From positions 3,348,001 to 3,412,000 of the forward strand of contig NZ_LT629757.1 in the NCBI RefSeq assembly GCF_900104965.1: a stretch of DNA of 64,000 nt, written 5' to 3'. A model generated the notes under the pieces. The model was given only the letters and a program-made list of their open reading frames with translations. It did not search any database and was not told where the DNA came from. The position numbers and the translations under genes were made by a program. This document shows positions 62,077 to 64,000 of this stretch, piece by piece (within the stretch, counting starts at the first letter, position 1; each line of letters starts with the position of its first letter). The stretch is from Nocardioides scoriae. Its GTDB lineage: Bacteria; Actinomycetota; Actinomycetes; Propionibacteriales; Nocardioidaceae.

Positions 62077-62346
62077 ATGCGAGCCGTCGAGGTGCTGGTG
62101 ACCGGCAAGGTCCAGGGCGTCGCGTTCCGCGCGTACGCCGCCCGCGAGGCCGACCGGCTCGGGGTCGCCGGCTGGGTGCGCAACCGCAGCGACGGCACCG
62201 TGCACGCCTTGGTGGAGGGCGAGGAGGAGGCGGTGGAGTCGATGCTCGCCTGGCTGCGACGCGGGTCGCCCAGCGCGCGGGTCCACCACCTCGCGGTCGT
62301 CGACACCGACCCCGACGACCTGGTCGGGTTCGTGGTCGAGCCGTGA
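62077..62346 (+). CDS. acyP: Acylphosphatase
   Basis: This 89-aa enzyme hydrolyses acyl phosphates. The signature is V-x-G-x-VQGVAFRAY with the catalytic Arg at about 19, and GWVRNRSDGTVHALVEG with the Asn at about 37. The length is normal. The ATG has CATCCT 6 nt upstream. The genes for the Fpg/Nei glycosylase and this one are divergent, 50 bp apart. Confidence 0.92.
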   Translation: MRAVEVLVTGKVQGVAFRAYAAREADRLGVAGWVRNRSDGTVHALVEGEEEAVESMLAWLRRGSPSARVHHLAVVDTDPDDLVGFVVEP

Positions 62347-62387
62347 GGTCGGTCGCGAGCCCGCCCACCGCGTGGTTGGGTCGGGGC

Positions 62388-63089
62388 GTGACGGATCCCC
62401 TCGTGCACCAGAGGCGCCTGTGCGAGCAGGCCCGCGACGCCCACCTGCACTGGCTGATCGAGGCGCTCGGGGTCGACCTGGTGCTCGACGTCGGGGCCAA
62501 CCGCGGGCAGTTCGGGACCGGCCTGCGCACCAGCGGGTACGCCGGGCGCATCGTGTCCTTCGAGCCCGCCCCGGCGCCCCGGGCCGAGCTGGAGCAGGTG
62601 TCCGCGGCCGACCCCGCCTGGCAGGTCCACGGGTGGGCCCTGGGCGAGGCCGACGGGTCGGCCGTGCTGCACGCGGTCGACGAGGAGTCCGAGCTGGGCT
62701 CGCTGCGGGAGAGCTCGGAGTTCGGGCGGGCCTGGAAGGACGCGATGACGCGGACGCGCGAGGAGACCGTCGACGTGCGCCGTCTCGACGGGGCGTGGGA
62801 GACCGTCGGCGGCGACGCGACCCGGGTGCTGCTCAAGCTGGACACGCAGGGCTTCGACCTCGCGGCGTTCCGCGGCGCCGGTCGCCTGGTGGCGGCCGGT
62901 GGCCCGGTCGTGGCGCTGCTCTCGGAGGTGGCCTGCCTGCCGATCTACGACGGCGTGCCGCCGATGGACGAGCACCTCGCGGAGTACGCCGCCGCGGGCT
63001 GGGCGCTGGCCGGGCTCTACCCCGTCTCCTTCGACCGGCCCACGCTGCGCGTCATCGAGCACGACGCGCTCCTCGTCCGCACGCCCTGA
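62388..63089 (+). CDS. FkbM family methyltransferase
   Basis: This 233-aa SAM-dependent methyltransferase has a SAM-binding loop LVLDVGANRGQFGTGL, then IVSFEPAPAP and LLKLDTQGFDLAAFRGA. Relatives often modify glycans or hydroxyl groups. The substrate is unknown. The GTG has TTGGGT 6 nt upstream. The C-terminal part from about residue 185 is shorter than in many FkbM proteins. Confidence 0.88.
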   Translation: MTDPLVHQRRLCEQARDAHLHWLIEALGVDLVLDVGANRGQFGTGLRTSGYAGRIVSFEPAPAPRAELEQVSAADPAWQVHGWALGEADGSAVLHAVDEESELGSLRESSEFGRAWKDAMTRTREETVDVRRLDGAWETVGGDATRVLLKLDTQGFDLAAFRGAGRLVAAGGPVVALLSEVACLPIYDGVPPMDEHLAEYAAAGWALAGLYPVSFDRPTLRVIEHDALLVRTP

Positions 63090-63132
63090 GCGCCCCTCCC
63101 GGTCGGCCGCGTCGCCGGACGGACCGGAGCCC

Positions 63133-63540
63133 TCACCCGCCGAGCACCTCGGCGGGGAAGCCGCTGTCGAGGCAGAGCACGTTCTGCTCGCTGTCCTTGA
63201 ACCAGGCCGCCTGACCGAGGCCCTCGCTCGAGGCGACGTCGCCGTCCCAGGTGACGCCGGGCATGTCGTCGTAGTGCTCGAACACCACGCCGCGGTCGCG
63301 GAGCTCGCGGGCCGTCCCCGCCACGTCGGCGACGTGGAGCTGCGCGACGGTCGGGCCCGAGGTGCCGGCGTGCTCGGTCTGGTAGACGGTGAACACCGAG
63401 CCGCCGCCCGTGCGGTAGAGGAGCACCACGCCCTCGATCTCCTGGACGGGGGTGAGGCCGAGCTTGTCGGCCCAGAAGCCGCGGGCCCGGGCGAGGTCGG
63501 CGGCGGGGATGTTGGCGGTGACGGTGGCGTGCTCGAGCAT
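63133..63540 (-). CDS. VOC family (glyoxalase-like) protein
   Basis: This 135-aa protein has paired beta-alpha-beta-beta-beta modules: HATVTANIPAADLARARGFWADKLGLTP and LHVADVAGTARELRDRGVVFEHYDD. There is a typical terminal AAWFKDSEQNVLCLD. Substrate unknown (glyoxalase, dioxygenase or bleomycin-resistance-like). ggagga lies before the ATG. A longer upstream frame has no homology. Confidence 0.88.
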   Translation of the reverse strand: MLEHATVTANIPAADLARARGFWADKLGLTPVQEIEGVVLLYRTGGGSVFTVYQTEHAGTSGPTVAQLHVADVAGTARELRDRGVVFEHYDDMPGVTWDGDVASSEGLGQAAWFKDSEQNVLCLDSGFPAEVLGG

Positions 63541-63710
63541 GGCGGGTCCTCCGGTGGGGAGGCGCCGTCCGGCACCCGGAGCCGTGACGCCGCCTCGGCG
63601 GTCATGGCCCACCCGACTCTTCTCCTGCCGGCGCGTGGGCTCAACCCCCGCGACGGCAGCGACGGACGTGGTCTATCCCGCGTGGCGGCCCCCGGACCGA
63701 CCGGGAACGG

Positions 63711-63749
63711 CAGAGCCGCAAGCCGGCACGAGGCTGGCTTGCGGCTCTG
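63711..63749 (-). terminator. Terminator of tRNA-Phe
   Basis: A perfect 14-bp stem (63711-63724 with 63736-63749) and an 11-nt loop start 3 bp beyond the tRNA 3' end on the minus strand. The distance and orientation fit transcription termination of the tRNA. Confidence 0.75.
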
Positions 63750-63752
63750 TGG

Positions 63753-63829
63753 TGGTGGGCAGGGGCGGGGTCGAACCGCCGACCTTCCACTTTTCAGGCG
63801 GACGCTCGTACCAACTGAGCTACCTGCCC
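63753..63829 (-). tRNA. tRNA-Phe (anticodon GAA)
   Basis: Read on the minus strand the cloverleaf is complete. The acceptor stem GGGCAGG/CCTGCCC, D-arm with GTTGGTA, anticodon stem TCCGC/GTGGA around loop CTGAAAA (anticodon GAA), and the TTCGAAC T-loop are all present. The discriminator A and a genomically encoded CCA are present at 63753-63756. Confidence 0.97.
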
Positions 63830-63859
63830 TCACCAGGCTCCCGGGGGAACCGAGGCGAA

Positions 63860-63889
63860 ACTGTACCGGACGCCTCGGGCGCACTGAAA
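63860..63889 (-). promoter_or_regulatory. tRNA-Phe promoter
   Basis: On the minus strand TTTCAG (63884-63889) and TACAGT (63860-63865) are separated by 18 bp. The predicted start near 63853 leaves a ~24-nt 5' leader before the mature tRNA. Confidence 0.55.
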
Positions 63890-63982
63890 CCGGCCGTGCA
63901 ACGCGCTGCAACCCTGGGGCTGCGGGCGGGGCGCTCCTACGGTGGCGCGACACCCACCCGTCGCCGTCCCTCGGAGGACCCC

Positions 63983-64000
63983 ATGACCGTCGCCCACGTC
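63983..64000 (+). CDS. Start of an unidentified gene (cut by window)
   Basis: Only the first six codons are visible (MTVAHV). cggagga lies 7-8 nt before the ATG and TACGGT near 63938 is a possible -10. The function cannot be judged. Confidence 0.5.

Overview
The window is 64 kb of very GC-rich DNA that reads as actinobacterial chromosome. A Nocardioides-like member of the Nocardioidaceae is my best guess. The pointers are a mycothiol-dependent isomerase-type protein, a class E sortase, a type VII secretion locus, BldC, DUF3151 and DUF3073 family proteins, frequent GTG starts, and a widespread leaderless start architecture in which a -10 hexamer lies 6-9 nt before the start codon and no Shine-Dalgarno is present. 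I see no prophage, transposase, integrase, rRNA or CRISPR array. There is one tRNA gene, tRNA-Phe(GAA), near the right end.

Layout. 1-9.8 kb: membrane protein, aminotransferase (-), class E sortase, a pyrE-dedA-SpoU methyltransferase-DUF2236 run, class II fructose-bisphosphate aldolase, a DUF559/AbiEi-like accessory gene and a DUF3151 protein. Three copies of a 76-bp palindromic repeat lie here, and two of them bracket the accessory gene in inverted orientation. 9.8-19.7 kb: lipid kinase (-), purA, a mycothiol isomerase-type gene divergent from a MarR regulator, purD-purB, a secreted M28 peptidase, a very small secreted peptide, then purC with an SRPBCC protein and a small membrane protein. 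19.75-35.3 kb: a complete-looking type VII (ESX-like) locus with eccC (-), two full-length EccD paralogues, two WXG100 proteins, two further candidate substrates, two mycosins, eccB and an LPDTG wall-anchored protein. 35.3-41.7 kb: purS-purQ, a secreted DUF1906/peptidoglycan-binding protein (-), a permuted-papain-like protein (-) divergent from a small membrane protein, purL and a lipoprotein. 41.8-52.7 kb: two paralogous membrane PAS histidine kinases flanking an SDR (-), a sterol-carrier-like protein and an M20 dipeptidase, then an inositol-phosphatase-like gene, purF-purM and DUF3073. 53-64 kb: bldC, Ser/Thr kinase (-), ECF-type sigma factor, DUF305 lipoprotein (-), LVIVD-repeat secreted protein, a secreted propeller-like protein (-), lipid kinase (-), patatin phospholipase (-), Fpg/Nei glycosylase (-), acylphosphatase, FkbM methyltransferase, VOC protein (-), tRNA-Phe (-), and the first codons of another gene at the edge.

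How the genes fit together. Nine purine genes (purA, D, B, C, S, Q, L, F, M), all on the + strand, lie within 42 kb and cover most steps from PRPP to IMP plus the branch to AMP. purH, purN, purE and purK are not in the window. The type VII locus sits as a block between purC and purSQ. Cell-surface functions recur: sortase, LPDTG protein, mycosins, peptidoglycan-binding protein, secreted peptidase, lipoproteins. The most notable points are the repeat-flanked accessory cassette, the duplicated EccD and mycosin genes with a sortase substrate inside the secretion operon, the shared three-cysteine motif in the two orphan kinases, the small secreted peptide with two possible starts, and the genome-style leaderless promoters.
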